Shown one piece after another: positions 1 through 7,326 of a DNA stretch of 10,545 nucleotides. Position 1 is the stretch's first letter; each line of letters starts with the position of its first letter. Under the pieces are notes generated by a model. It saw nothing but the letters and a program-made list of their open reading frames with translations. It was not told where the DNA came from and did no database searches. The DNA is taken from the NCBI GenBank assembly GCA_026391995.1, contig JAPLCY010000032.1, positions 1 through 10,545 of the forward strand. The letters run 5' to 3'. The position numbers and the translations under genes were made by a program. This DNA is from Candidatus Auribacterota bacterium. Its GTDB lineage: Bacteria; Auribacterota; Tritonobacteria; UBA1439.

Positions 1-723
1 AAATCCCCCGGCCATCTCCTGCGCCCATACGAGCCCCTCTCTCCCGGCGCGGAAAAGGATATTCGTATCATCCAGCACCGCAATGACCGCAAAGATGGTA
101 TGCACGAGCGCCGCATTCCAGTCTCCCGCGATCGCCACCCCCTCTTCGAGCGCGGGATATGCCTTTGTAACAAGCGTGGGAAATCCGCGGACGGCCTCGT
201 CCCTCGCCCCTCCCGCGCCGTACAGGGATCGCGAGATTCCCCCATGGCTGTCACCTCCCCCCGAGTGACGCCTGATCGCGCTGCCCCAGCGTCTGACGAC
301 CGCGCGGCCAAGGGCACGGGGCGCCGGCGGCTGTCCCCGCCCGATGAGCAGCCCCGCGGCGGCGGCGAGCAGCCCCATGCTGAAAATCGCGCCGCGGTGG
401 GTATTGATCCCCCCGGTAGCGGCCAGCATCGCCGCCTCCGCCCCTATCCCGATTTCCTTGAGCTCCTCAAACGCCGCCTCTCTTTCCCCCGCCGCGGCAA
501 GTACTTCAAAGTACGGTGCGAGAATGCCGATACTCCTGATAAAATGCCGGGCGTCCATGTCCCGATGGCTCCCGGAATCGTGGACGCTCACACATCCGGG
601 CTTGGGAAAACACATGAGCTCGGCGCGGAGGGCGCGCGCGGCCAGGCGCCCGATCAGCGGCGCGGTGCCTGATCCTCCATCACGCAGGATGGGCAGAGGC
701 AGCACCGCTTCGAGTGGTGTCAT
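1..723 (-). CDS. mdcB: MdcB, triphosphoribosyl-dephospho-CoA synthase (partial, C-terminus beyond left edge)
   Basis: This gene is read from ATG at 723 and stays open through base 1, giving 241 codons with no stop, so the C-terminus lies outside the window. It belongs to the CitG/MdcB family, which makes 2'-(5''-triphosphoribosyl)-3'-dephospho-CoA from ATP and dephospho-CoA, the precursor of the malonate decarboxylase prosthetic group. Visible family motifs are PKPGCVS (about residues 40-46), GSHRDMD (51-57), TGGINTHRGAIF (103-114), a YGAGGARDEAVRGFP block and a late DDTN segment. The ATG is preceded by GGGAGGAAG at good spacing. It overlaps the end of mdcG by 44 nt, which suggests translational coupling. 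MdcG uses its product. Identity rests on motif recognition and operon context and is strong. Confidence 0.93.
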   Translation of the reverse strand, partial: MTPLEAVLPLPILRDGGSGTAPLIGRLAARALRAELMCFPKPGCVSVHDSGSHRDMDARHFIRSIGILAPYFEVLAAAGEREAAFEELKEIGIGAEAAMLAATGGINTHRGAIFSMGLLAAAAGLLIGRGQPPAPRALGRAVVRRWGSAIRRHSGGGDSHGGISRSLYGAGGARDEAVRGFPTLVTKAYPALEEGVAIAGDWNAALVHTIFAVIAVLDDTNILFRAGREGLVWAQEMAGGF

Positions 724-1351
724 GGAAAACTTCCTCCCGCGGCCTGAGGCCAACCGCGCACAGGCTCTTTACAAGGAGCATCCTGTTCCCACCCAGGAGC
801 TCTCTCCAGGCGGCCGCCCCGCCGCAGGGGAAGATCACCTCCCCGTCCGCCCTGAACCCGCTCGACCGTTCCCATCGCGGAATCACTTCCAGGACGGATT
901 CCGCCGCAACGGCGGTGGCAGCCGGTATGAGGAGATCGATATCAGAAGTGTCCCTGAGATACTGTTCCCCGGTGAGCGCCCGCCACATATGGGAGCCGTA
1001 CACGCGCCATTCCGCGCACGCGGGACTCATCGCCAGGAGACGCCCGAGGGCATCTCGCCATGCCCCCGGGGCGCGGGGAGCCACCTCGGCGAGCAGGGGC
1101 GGGGGTATGACCGATGCGAGCCGCGAAAGGGGCAGGATAAACGACACCCGTTCTCCCCGGAGATATCCCCCGGGGGGAAAATGAATGCCGAGCGTCACCT
1201 CTCCCGATCCCTGGCTCTCCGAACGGCAGACGACCGCCGGCAGGCGCCGTTCGAACCAGTCAATGATCGCGCCACGGTGCGGGTGCGTTTCGAAACCATG
1301 TCCCTCCCGGGGGTTCTCCAGCCGCGCCAGATAGTGCCGGTTGAAGATCAT
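680..1351 (-). CDS. mdcG: MdcG, phosphoribosyl-dephospho-CoA transferase (malonate decarboxylase holo-ACP synthase)
   Basis: This 223-residue protein is close to the family's usual size of slightly over 200. MdcG transfers the 2'-(5''-phosphoribosyl)-3'-dephospho-CoA group from the MdcB product to a serine of apo-MdcC. The nucleotidyltransferase signature is visible: a YGS motif at residues 118-120, the family-like WRALTGEQYLR at 123-133, and the metal-binding SDIDLLI segment with Asp137 and Asp139. An LPAVVCR segment near residue 40 is also typical of the N-terminal domain. Its ATG overlaps the mdcDE stop as ATGA (1348-1351), and its 3' end overlaps mdcB by 44 nt. The last 15 or so residues look unconserved and may exist only because they encode the mdcB start region. 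Confidence 0.93.
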   Translation of the reverse strand: MIFNRHYLARLENPREGHGFETHPHRGAIIDWFERRLPAVVCRSESQGSGEVTLGIHFPPGGYLRGERVSFILPLSRLASVIPPPLLAEVAPRAPGAWRDALGRLLAMSPACAEWRVYGSHMWRALTGEQYLRDTSDIDLLIPAATAVAAESVLEVIPRWERSSGFRADGEVIFPCGGAAAWRELLGGNRMLLVKSLCAVGLRPREEVFHDTTRSGAASAHPA

Positions 1352-3015
1352 CTCGACATCTCCCGGGCAACGTCCGCCTTCACCTTTTCGGCCACCATCC
1401 GAGCGAGCGTCCTGCCTCCACGCTCCGCGCCCAATGCCCGCCGCCGGTCATCCCTGTCGGCAACCCGCAGCGCCGCCGCGAGCCGGTCCTCCACTTCCCC
1501 CTCCGCGGTCCATATTTCCTGGTTGCCGCCGAGCCGCATGAAATTCTCCATGCCTGGGGCGAACACCGCCGATGTCTCTCCCAGCCGCCTGAGCTGCCGC
1601 TCCGATATTTTCGTCACCCGCGCCATGGCCGAGAGCTTCATCACGCCCACCTCGGAACCGGTGATGCCGTAGACCTGGTCCCCCATCAGGCCGAATGAGA
1701 GGAATGCGCCGCTGAGGGCTTTCCCATAGACGACGCTTACAAGGTGATGACCGGACGCGCGCGCATGGTGCAGGCATTTAAGCAGATGCGCGAAATAGCC
1801 GTTGATCCCGAGGAGCTCCGCCTCCCTGCTGAGCTGCTGTCCGGCGCAATCCACGAGCATCACAATGGGCATGCCCGGCGCGGACTCAACCGTCGCGAGC
1901 ACGTGCGCGGACAGGCGAAGCGACATGGGTATATCAATGGTCGTATGATTTGTCGTCCCGATTACGGCTATCTCGCGCCCCGCGCAGACTGCGCGTCCGG
2001 TAATCACGCCCCTCCGCACCTCGCAGCGGTGCCCCGCAGGAAAAAGGCGCGCGAGGATTGCCGGGGACCTCGCCTCCTTCTCACGCCCCGCCTCCATGGG
2101 ACCTTGCGGCGCTGCGGGCACCCCTTTCCTCCCGGCGGCAACGCGCAGGAAGTCGGCGGTGGAAAGGAGCTGCACCTCCTCCGGGCGCTCTATCCCGAGG
2201 GCCCGCCAGATCTCCATCGCGTCGGTGCACGCGCGGAACGCGCCATAGCGCCCCTCAAGATCGCGCTGCCCGGCGCCGAGGCTCTGGGCCGTGATCTGCG
2301 TCCGGGCACTCATGAGCGCCGCGGCGGCCGACCGGAATGCCTCCAGCGAGTCATCCACGAAGCAATCTGCCTCGCCGATGAGATACCGGTGCTTGCCGCC
2401 GTAGGTCCTCCAGATCATCGCGCGGTCGCCTGCGTCAAACTCCTCCACCCCCATGACGTTCTCAATGACCCCCGGCCCCGACATCCCCAGCCGGCCGTGC
2501 TCGTTCATGATGACATGGTCGCAGCAGCGCGCCAGGATCCCCATGCCGCCGAACGCACCCTCGCGGCCGCCGATCATGCCGATGCAGGGCACCCCCGACG
2601 CGCGCAGGTCGAGCAACGCCCGCATCATCTCGGAGATCCCGATCAGTCCCGCGTTGGCCTCGTGGAGGCGGACGCCGCCGCTGTCGATGAGAAAGAGGAA
2701 TGCGCCGGGCTTGCGCTCCCGGGCGCGTTCGAGGAGCCCGGTGACCTTCGCCCCGTGGATCTCCCCCACCGCGCCCCCGATGAAGGCACCCTGCTGCGCG
2801 GCGCAGTACACCTCCGTGCCGTTGAGCATGCCCGCGCCCACCGCCACGCCGTCGTCAAACGACATCGGCACATTGAGGGCGGCGAGGTGCGGATTGGCGA
2901 TCCTCTCACGCGGCCCGCAGAATTCGATAAACGAGCCCTGGTCGAGGAGGTGCGCCAGGAGTTTTCGCGCATCCGCGCAGCTGTAGAGGGGGGGACGCAT
3001 CCCGCGTGAGTTCAT
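1348..3015 (-). CDS. mdcDE: Fused malonate decarboxylase beta/gamma subunits (MdcD-MdcE)
   Basis: One 555-residue frame covers two subunits that are usually separate (roughly 285 and 240-265 residues). Residues 1 to about 290 match MdcD, with SGGVRLHEANAGL at 112-124, GGREGAFGGMGI at 149-160 and GPGVIENVMGVEEFD at 180-194. A low-conservation linker follows at about 291-320. Residues from about 321 match MdcE, with TTNHTTIDIPMSLRL at 354-368, LVDCAGQQLSREAELLGING at 387-406, YGKALSGAF at 430-438 and FAPGMENFMRLGG at 485-497. Together these crotonase-fold, carboxyltransferase-like halves decarboxylate malonyl-S-MdcC to acetyl-S-MdcC and CO2. The start overlaps the mdcC stop as ATGA, with GGAG 8 nt upstream. 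The frame is uninterrupted, with no stop or second start needed at the junction. Confidence 0.95.
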   Translation of the reverse strand: MNSRGMRPPLYSCADARKLLAHLLDQGSFIEFCGPRERIANPHLAALNVPMSFDDGVAVGAGMLNGTEVYCAAQQGAFIGGAVGEIHGAKVTGLLERARERKPGAFLFLIDSGGVRLHEANAGLIGISEMMRALLDLRASGVPCIGMIGGREGAFGGMGILARCCDHVIMNEHGRLGMSGPGVIENVMGVEEFDAGDRAMIWRTYGGKHRYLIGEADCFVDDSLEAFRSAAAALMSARTQITAQSLGAGQRDLEGRYGAFRACTDAMEIWRALGIERPEEVQLLSTADFLRVAAGRKGVPAAPQGPMEAGREKEARSPAILARLFPAGHRCEVRRGVITGRAVCAGREIAVIGTTNHTTIDIPMSLRLSAHVLATVESAPGMPIVMLVDCAGQQLSREAELLGINGYFAHLLKCLHHARASGHHLVSVVYGKALSGAFLSFGLMGDQVYGITGSEVGVMKLSAMARVTKISERQLRRLGETSAVFAPGMENFMRLGGNQEIWTAEGEVEDRLAAALRVADRDDRRRALGAERGGRTLARMVAEKVKADVAREMSR

Positions 3016-3332
3016 CTGCCCTTCTCCATGAGCTCCTCGACCGCCTGGTGCAGGCGGAGCTTCACCACCGCGGGGACTGCGCCAGCGTCGTTGATCCAGA
3101 TCGCGTACCCGGAGAGGTCATACTGAAAGAGAAAGTCGGCGAACAGCGTCCGCCAGGCCCGCTCGAAGCCTCCGTGCGAGGTCGCCACCTCGACCCGGCA
3201 GCAGGAGGGATCGCCGCCCTTCTCGATGAACACCTCGAGGTTGCCGGAAGAGACCACGCCGACCAAAACGCTCACTGCCGCGCTCTCGACCCGCTCACCG
3301 CTGCACCTAAACGTGAAATCTAATTTTTCCAT
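3012..3332 (-). CDS. mdcC: MdcC, malonate decarboxylase acyl carrier protein (delta subunit)
   Basis: This 106-residue protein has the usual length for the family. It carries malonyl and acetyl groups as thioesters on a phosphoribosyl-dephospho-CoA arm. The motif VGVVSSGNLEVF (residues 24-35) matches the family's attachment region, where the serine directly before GxLE is the acceptor; here that is Ser29. Other recognisable segments are VEVATSHGGFERAW and the C-terminal VKLRLHQAVEELM. The ribosome site is weak (GGAAC about 6 nt upstream). A 55-bp AT-rich gap separates it from mdcA, and its stop overlaps the mdcDE start. It is not homologous to the phosphopantetheine-type acyl carrier proteins. 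Confidence 0.94.
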   Translation of the reverse strand: MEKLDFTFRCSGERVESAAVSVLVGVVSSGNLEVFIEKGGDPSCCRVEVATSHGGFERAWRTLFADFLFQYDLSGYAIWINDAGAVPAVVKLRLHQAVEELMEKGR

Positions 3333-3387
3333 TACCGTTCCATTATTTCAGCTGTAAGCTACATGCTTGAGACTCTTGGCTGTATTA

Positions 3388-5046
3388 TTACCATCTGATG
3401 AACTGCCGCGGCGGCCGGTAGAGCCCCTTGGACCACTCGACGAGCTCGCGGACCGAGCGCGCGGCGAGGAGATCGGTGCTCGCGTCGCTCCACCGGATCC
3501 CCAGATCCTGTGGGCGCGTGATGACCCCGCGCGCGATCAGGTTCCCCACCGCGGCGGCCGAGCGCCGCAACCCCGCCGGCGTGTAGCCCGCGACCCCCCG
3601 GACCGCTTGGATGCGCTCCTCCTCGTTCCGGCAGAGCAGCAGATTGGCGATCCCCTCCTCGGTGACGATGTGCGTGACGTCATCGCCGTACACCATGACG
3701 GGAGGGATCTCCTGCCCCATGTCGCGCATCAGCTTCACGGCATCGAGCTCCTCCACGAAGGTGGGCGTGCCCCTCTCCTGGAAGGTCTCCACGATCTGCA
3801 CGACGAGCTTCCTCCCCCGCGGCAGGGACCGCTTCGCGTAGCGCGCCTGCTCCTGGCCCGCCTTCAGCCACGCCGGGCTCCCGTGGCGACGGCCGCGCGC
3901 GTCGCAGCCGAGGTTCGGCGCCCCGCCGAATCCCGCAATCCTGCCGACGGTGGCGGTCGAGCTGTTCCCGCGGGTATCGATCTGGAGAGTGGAGCCGATG
4001 AAAAGGTCGAGGGCGTAGTGCCCCGCGAGGTGCGCGAGACATCGGTTCGAGCGCATCGACCCGTCGTGGCCGGTGAAGAAGATGTCGGGGCGCGCCCTGA
4101 TATACTCTTCCATCCCGACCTCGGACCCGGGGCAGTAGACCGCCTGCACGAAACCGCTCTCGATCGCCGGGATGAGCGTGGGGTGGGGATTAAGCATCCA
4201 GTGGGTGCAGATGCTTCCCTTCAAGCCGAGCGCCTCGCCGTACGTGGGCAGCAGGAGTTCGATCGCCGCGGTATTGTAGCCGATGCCGTGATTGAGATAG
4301 CGCACCCCGTACGGGGCGTAGATCCCCTTGATCACCATCATGGCCATCAGGATTTTGATCTCGTTTAGGTCTGCCGGGTCGCGCGTGAAAAGGGGCGTGA
4401 TCGAGTAGGGGCTGGGGCTCTTCACGACGAAGTCGACCCAGTCGCCGGGGATGTCTGTGCGCGGGAGCGCGTCCACGATCTCGTTGACCTGGGCGATCAG
4501 GACCCCGTTCCGGAACGCGGTCGCCTCCGCGATGACAGCAGTGTCCTCGGTGTTGAAACCGGTATAGAGATTCCCCGCCCCGTCGGCGGCGTCGGCGCAG
4601 ATGAGGCTGACATGGGGGGTAAGGTCCATGAAATAGCGGGCGTACAGTTCGGGATAGGTGTGGATCGCCCCGATGGAGATCTTCCTGTTCGCCACGAGGC
4701 TGGCCAGGCGCGCCCCCTCGCGGGCCGAATAACAGAAGTCAACCGTCCGGGCGATCCCCTTCTCGAAGAGGGCGATGTGCTCGGGGAGCGAGATGGAGGA
4801 CATGATCATGTGGAGATCGGACACTGCGCCTGCATCGCAGCGGGCCAGCGCGGCGGCCAGGAAATCGGCCTGCTTCTGATTGTCCCCCTCGATGCATACC
4901 CTGTCGCCCTTCTCGATCACCGCCTGGAGAAGATCGACCGTTTGCTCGTGGCGGACAATCTTTGAGGGAGCGATCTGGCGCGCACGCTCCAGCCTGCGCC
5001 GCTTCCCCTCCCTGAGATGCTGCCACTGTTCCATCGGTATTTCCAT
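3388..5046 (-). CDS. mdcA: MdcA, malonate decarboxylase alpha subunit (acetyl-S-ACP:malonate ACP transferase)
   Basis: This 552-residue protein matches the family's usual length of about 550. MdcA exchanges acetate on acetyl-S-MdcC for malonate, opening each catalytic cycle; it belongs to the CoA-transferase-like superfamily. Recognisable segments include EGDNQKQADFLA (53-64), LHMIMSSISLPEH (78-90), GFNTEDTAVIAEATAFRNG (163-181), LNHGIGYNTAAIELLLPTYG (251-270), QIDTRGNSSTATVGRIAGFG (355-374) followed by GAPN and CDARGRRHGSPAWLKAG, and the end LLAARSVRELVEWSKGLYRPP. It is the first gene of the operon. The ATG at 5046 has only a poor G-rich ribosome site; Met5 at 5034 is an alternative. A promoter candidate lies at 5071-5100, so the leader would be short. 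Confidence 0.96.
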   Translation of the reverse strand: MEIPMEQWQHLREGKRRRLERARQIAPSKIVRHEQTVDLLQAVIEKGDRVCIEGDNQKQADFLAAALARCDAGAVSDLHMIMSSISLPEHIALFEKGIARTVDFCYSAREGARLASLVANRKISIGAIHTYPELYARYFMDLTPHVSLICADAADGAGNLYTGFNTEDTAVIAEATAFRNGVLIAQVNEIVDALPRTDIPGDWVDFVVKSPSPYSITPLFTRDPADLNEIKILMAMMVIKGIYAPYGVRYLNHGIGYNTAAIELLLPTYGEALGLKGSICTHWMLNPHPTLIPAIESGFVQAVYCPGSEVGMEEYIRARPDIFFTGHDGSMRSNRCLAHLAGHYALDLFIGSTLQIDTRGNSSTATVGRIAGFGGAPNLGCDARGRRHGSPAWLKAGQEQARYAKRSLPRGRKLVVQIVETFQERGTPTFVEELDAVKLMRDMGQEIPPVMVYGDDVTHIVTEEGIANLLLCRNEEERIQAVRGVAGYTPAGLRRSAAAVGNLIARGVITRPQDLGIRWSDASTDLLAARSVRELVEWSKGLYRPPRQFIRW

Positions 5047-5070
5047 TGCCCCCGTGCGCGTGAGGCGCCC

Positions 5071-5100
5071 ATTGTACCATTCCGGGGGCCGCGTTTGAAA
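5071..5100 (-). promoter_or_regulatory. Candidate sigma70-type promoter of the mdc operon
   Basis: On the minus strand TTTCAA (5100-5095) and TACAAT (5076-5071) are separated by 18 bp, and TGG precedes the -10, making it an extended -10. Transcription would start near 5064, leaving a leader of about 18 nt before the mdcA ATG. This is a pattern match only. No obvious regulator operator is resolved, and no mdcR-type gene is adjacent. Confidence 0.5.
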
Positions 5101-5142
5101 TAGTTAGTGCCCGCCATCACAGCGAATAAATGTTTGATTCTT

Positions 5143-5161
5143 GCCGCGGATGAACGCGGAT
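5143..5161 (+). repeat. Dispersed repeat GCCGCGGATGAACGCGGAT, copy 1
   Basis: This 19-bp element contains an internal direct repeat, CGCGGAT-GAA-CGCGGAT. A 17/19 match occurs in inverted orientation at 7757-7775. Both copies lie in spacers, consistent with a small dispersed intergenic repeat. Its function is unknown. Confidence 0.6.
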
Positions 5162-5186
5162 CGATATGACCAGTGACATCTTCATA

Positions 5187-5209
5187 GTAGCGCACACTTC
5201 AGTGTGCGC
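5187..5209 (+). repeat. REP-like palindrome with GTAG head, copy A
   Basis: GTAG (5187-5190) is followed by CGCACACT-TC-AGTGTGCG (5191-5208); base 5190 also pairs with 5209. This is a perfect hairpin with a very short loop. A 5' GTAG/GTRG tetranucleotide beside a hairpin is the known hallmark of REP elements mobilised by RAYT (TnpA_REP) transposases. No RAYT gene is in the window. It forms an inverted pair with the copy at 5261-5283. Confidence 0.7.
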
Positions 5210-5260
5210 GAGTGAATGTATGCGCCATGCGCCGCAGCCACGCACGGCCACGGGGGCAAC

Positions 5261-5283
5261 GGGCACACTGAAGTGTGCCCTGC
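5261..5283 (-). repeat. REP-like palindrome, copy B, inverted relative to copy A
   Basis: GGGCACACT-GA-AGTGTGCCC (5261-5280) is a perfect hairpin. Read on the minus strand it starts GCAG and then GGGCACACTTCAGTGTGCCC, so it shares the core CACACTTCAGTGTG with copy A and has a variant head. Copies A and B face each other 51 bp apart, resembling the paired arrangement of bacterial interspersed mosaic elements. They lie between the 3' end of the radical SAM gene and the mdc promoter. Confidence 0.65.
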
Positions 5284-5296
5284 GACTGGAAAAAGA

Positions 5297-5315
5297 GTGC
5301 ATTCTGTGGTGCGTT
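5297..5315 (+). repeat. REP-flanking 19-mer, copy 1
   Basis: GTGCATTCTGTGGTGCGTT at this position matches GTGCGTTCTGTAGTGCATT at 8926-8944 at 16 of 19 bases. Both sit just beyond a REP-like hairpin, so the repeat unit appears to be longer than the palindrome itself. Confidence 0.5.
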
Positions 5316-5341
5316 CCGCGCTGAAGAGCGTCACAGCGCGG
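5316..5341. other. Hairpin CCGCGCTG/CAGCGCGG without a T-run
   Basis: A perfect 8-bp stem (5316-5323 with 5334-5341) closes a 10-nt loop. On the minus strand, which carries the upstream radical SAM gene, the T-rich stretch precedes the hairpin instead of following it, so it is not a canonical intrinsic terminator. It may protect or define the 3' end of that mRNA, or belong to the repeat cluster. Confidence 0.4.
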
Positions 5342-5392
5342 GAAAAAAGCGATGCGTGGATTTAAGTCGGGGCGCTGGGAACGGCGGTGAAC

Positions 5393-7006
5393 TCATTTCA
5401 GGCGCACGAGAATCCTGTGCTTGAGTTTCATCCTGAGCGACACGACCTTGAGGATCGCGAAGAGCCACACGTAGTTGGAGGGGCTGAAGTAGAGATCCAC
5501 GAAGCGGACCATCCTGCAGAGCCGGTGCAGCGCGCCCAGTCTCTGCGTAAAGACCCCCCGCCGCTCGATCAGGCGTATCCACCTGTTGGGAAAAATCTTA
5601 AACTGCGCGAGGGAGCAGAGGAGGTAGTAGTATTCATGCGTCCTGAGTATGCCGCTGTACTCCTTTTTGGAGTCATAGGTCGTGATCCAGTCGTTGGCGG
5701 AGGTTTCTATATTCCCCTCTACATCCCCCTCCGAGATAACCCCCTCGGCAAGGTAGCGCCTGGTGAGCGTGTAGTTCGGGAAAAACGAGAGGTTGAACGC
5801 CTGGAAAATAAAGTTCTTGGGAACTTGGAGGATCAGTTCGAGGCCCTCCTGGAGATTTTCCCTTGTTTCAAGAACGTTGTTCTTTACGAAATCGTAATAG
5901 ATCTTGAAGACGCTGTACGGGCGCTTGATCTTGCGCAGGGCGTCGAGCTTGCGCGCCGCGGCGATCACATGGACGTTCATCTCCTTCCTGTTGTAGAGAT
6001 CCTTCCGCACGGCGTAGCTCCCGCTCTGGATGCCCATGACGGTCACGCACCACCCCGCCTTGCGCAGCGCCACGAGTGTCTCTTCATCCATGCAGGAGGG
6101 GTGGGAATAGGCAAAGAATGGCAACCCCACCTCGGACTTGTACGCATCGGCAAACTCCAGGCACCAGCGCCGGTTCACCTGAAAGATGTTATCCCAGAAA
6201 AACACCATCCTGAGGCCCGGGTTTTTCCGCTTCGCCCCGACCAGCTCGCTAATGACGTGCTGCACGCTCCGGCGCCGGTAAGTCCCGTGAGCGAGGGCGT
6301 TGATGCAGAACGAGCAGTTCATCAGGCAGCCGAGCGAGGTCATCGTCTGGTGGACGGTCTTGCCGGGATCGTCAGTAAAGCCATAGCCGAAATAGTCTAT
6401 GTTCCTGTGCGGTTCAAGACGGCCGTCATCGATGTAGCTTTTGTCCTCGCCATCATAACTGGCGTACGGCAACCGGTCGAGGTCCTCGATGAGGGACCGC
6501 GACTCGTTCCTGACGATCGCACCCGATTCGTTGACCCAGATATTGGGTATGTCACGGTACGGCACGCCCGCCCCAATCCTGCGGGCAAGCTCGAGGATGG
6601 AGTCGTACCCCTCGCCCACGCACAGCAGGTCGGTGTGAGGGATGCAGCCCTCGGGATCAACGGTGGGATGCGCCCCTCCCCAGATAATCGGGGTGCTGCT
6701 CTTCCGCTTAAGCGCGGCCGTGATTCGCTGGGCGGTCTTGAAATGCGACGATTGCACGCCGATGCCGATCAACGACGGCCGCAACCGGTCCAGCTCCGCC
6801 GCGAGGGCGGCGATATCCTCGTCGCTGACCTCGGTGTGAAAGTCGTTCATCTCCATGAATTCGTTCTTGAGTGTCTTGGTCACCTTCCGGCGCATGCGCT
6901 TGAAGCCTACGAACGAGGCGGGTACGCCGCTGCCGCGGAGATAGGAAAAAAGGCTCCGCATGGCGTAATTTTCATAGTTGAACAGGGATATAAGGGCGAC
7001 TCTCAT
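5393..7006 (-). CDS. B12-binding-domain-type radical SAM protein (function unknown)
   Basis: The protein has about 537 residues. The N-terminal part resembles a cobalamin-binding Rossmann domain: MRVALISL at the start, PSLIGIGVQSSH, and the typical PIIWGGAHPT near residues 106-115, followed by LLCVGEGYDSILELAR. No DxHxxG motif for base-off cobalamin binding is visible. The radical SAM cluster motif CLMNCSFC supplies Cys227, Cys231 and Cys234 for the 4Fe-4S cluster, followed by VFFWDNIF. This arrangement is that of the large B12-dependent radical SAM class, including methylases, BchE-like cyclases and many unknowns; the substrate cannot be told. I prefer ATG at 7006, which has GAGG 5 nt upstream, over GTG at 7012, which overlaps that site. 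It lies just after the cold-shock gene and its hairpin, with no separate promoter seen. Confidence 0.88.
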   Translation of the reverse strand: MRVALISLFNYENYAMRSLFSYLRGSGVPASFVGFKRMRRKVTKTLKNEFMEMNDFHTEVSDEDIAALAAELDRLRPSLIGIGVQSSHFKTAQRITAALKRKSSTPIIWGGAHPTVDPEGCIPHTDLLCVGEGYDSILELARRIGAGVPYRDIPNIWVNESGAIVRNESRSLIEDLDRLPYASYDGEDKSYIDDGRLEPHRNIDYFGYGFTDDPGKTVHQTMTSLGCLMNCSFCINALAHGTYRRRSVQHVISELVGAKRKNPGLRMVFFWDNIFQVNRRWCLEFADAYKSEVGLPFFAYSHPSCMDEETLVALRKAGWCVTVMGIQSGSYAVRKDLYNRKEMNVHVIAAARKLDALRKIKRPYSVFKIYYDFVKNNVLETRENLQEGLELILQVPKNFIFQAFNLSFFPNYTLTRRYLAEGVISEGDVEGNIETSANDWITTYDSKKEYSGILRTHEYYYLLCSLAQFKIFPNRWIRLIERRGVFTQRLGALHRLCRMVRFVDLYFSPSNYVWLFAILKVVSLRMKLKHRILVRLK

Positions 7007-7034
7007 TCCCACCTCGCCACGTCAATGTTCAGAC

Positions 7035-7082
7035 ACGACAAAGCCCCGTCCCTCACGCTGGAGAGACGGGGCCTGTTGTCGT
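7035..7082 (-). terminator. Long hairpin terminator after the cold-shock gene
   Basis: Two nested stems pair: GCCCCGTC (7043-7050) with GACGGGGC (7065-7072), and ACGACAA (7035-7041) with TTGTCGT (7076-7082). Read on the minus strand the inner GC-rich stem is followed by CTTTGTCGT, so it works as a short-T terminator for csp. The same Ts form part of the outer stem, which may weaken it and allow read-through into the radical SAM gene 28 bp on. Confidence 0.65.
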
Positions 7083-7093
7083 GGAACGACGGC

Positions 7094-7300
7094 TTACTGA
7101 CCCTGCCGACGTACGTTCACGGCTTGCTGGCCCTTACGGCCGGGGGCTACTTCGAACTCCACAACCTCGCCATCCTCCAGGGTCTTGAATCCCTGTTGCT
7201 GGATGGAGCTGTGGTGCACGAAAAGGTCCTCACCGCTCTCTGGGGTGATGAACCCAAAGCCCTTCCGGGCGTCGAACCACTTCACTGTACCTTTCGCCAT
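7094..7300 (-). CDS. Cold-shock domain protein, CspA family
   Basis: This 68-residue single-domain protein matches the usual CspA-family length. It binds single-stranded nucleic acid and acts as an RNA chaperone in the cytoplasm. The RNP1-type motif KGFGFI (residues 13-18) and the RNP2-type motif DLFVHHSSI (25-33) are intact, and the protein begins [18 protein letters not shown], a near-consensus start. AAGGAG lies about 8 nt before the ATG. It is preceded by a leader of about 177 nt with a promoter, an internal terminator-like hairpin and a nested stem-loop, and is followed by a second strong hairpin. Which csp paralogue it is, and whether it is cold-inducible, cannot be told from the protein. 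Confidence 0.97.
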   Translation of the reverse strand: MAKGTVKWFDARKGFGFITPESGEDLFVHHSSIQQQGFKTLEDGEVVEFEVAPGRKGQQAVNVRRQGQ

Positions 7301-7326
7301 TGTAATAACTCCTTATTCGGCGCGGG

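Noticed and set aside
344..1672. 442-codon plus-strand frame over mdcB, mdcG and the mdcDE end
   Set aside because: It is low-complexity Ser/Ala/Pro/Arg-rich and antisense to three coherent operon genes.
1744..3009. 421-codon plus-strand open frame opposite mdcDE
   Set aside because: It lies entirely opposite the strongly recognisable MdcD-MdcE frame, and its His/Arg/Pro-rich translation matches nothing.
5187..5283. CRISPR or regulator-operator reading of the paired palindromes
   Set aside because: There are only two local copies in opposite orientation with unequal heads and no spacer array; another copy after rlmN argues for a dispersed repeat over an mdc-specific operator.
5316..5341. 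Hairpin considered as the radical SAM gene's terminator
   Set aside because: On the minus strand the T-run is upstream of the stem instead of downstream, so it does not fit an intrinsic terminator.
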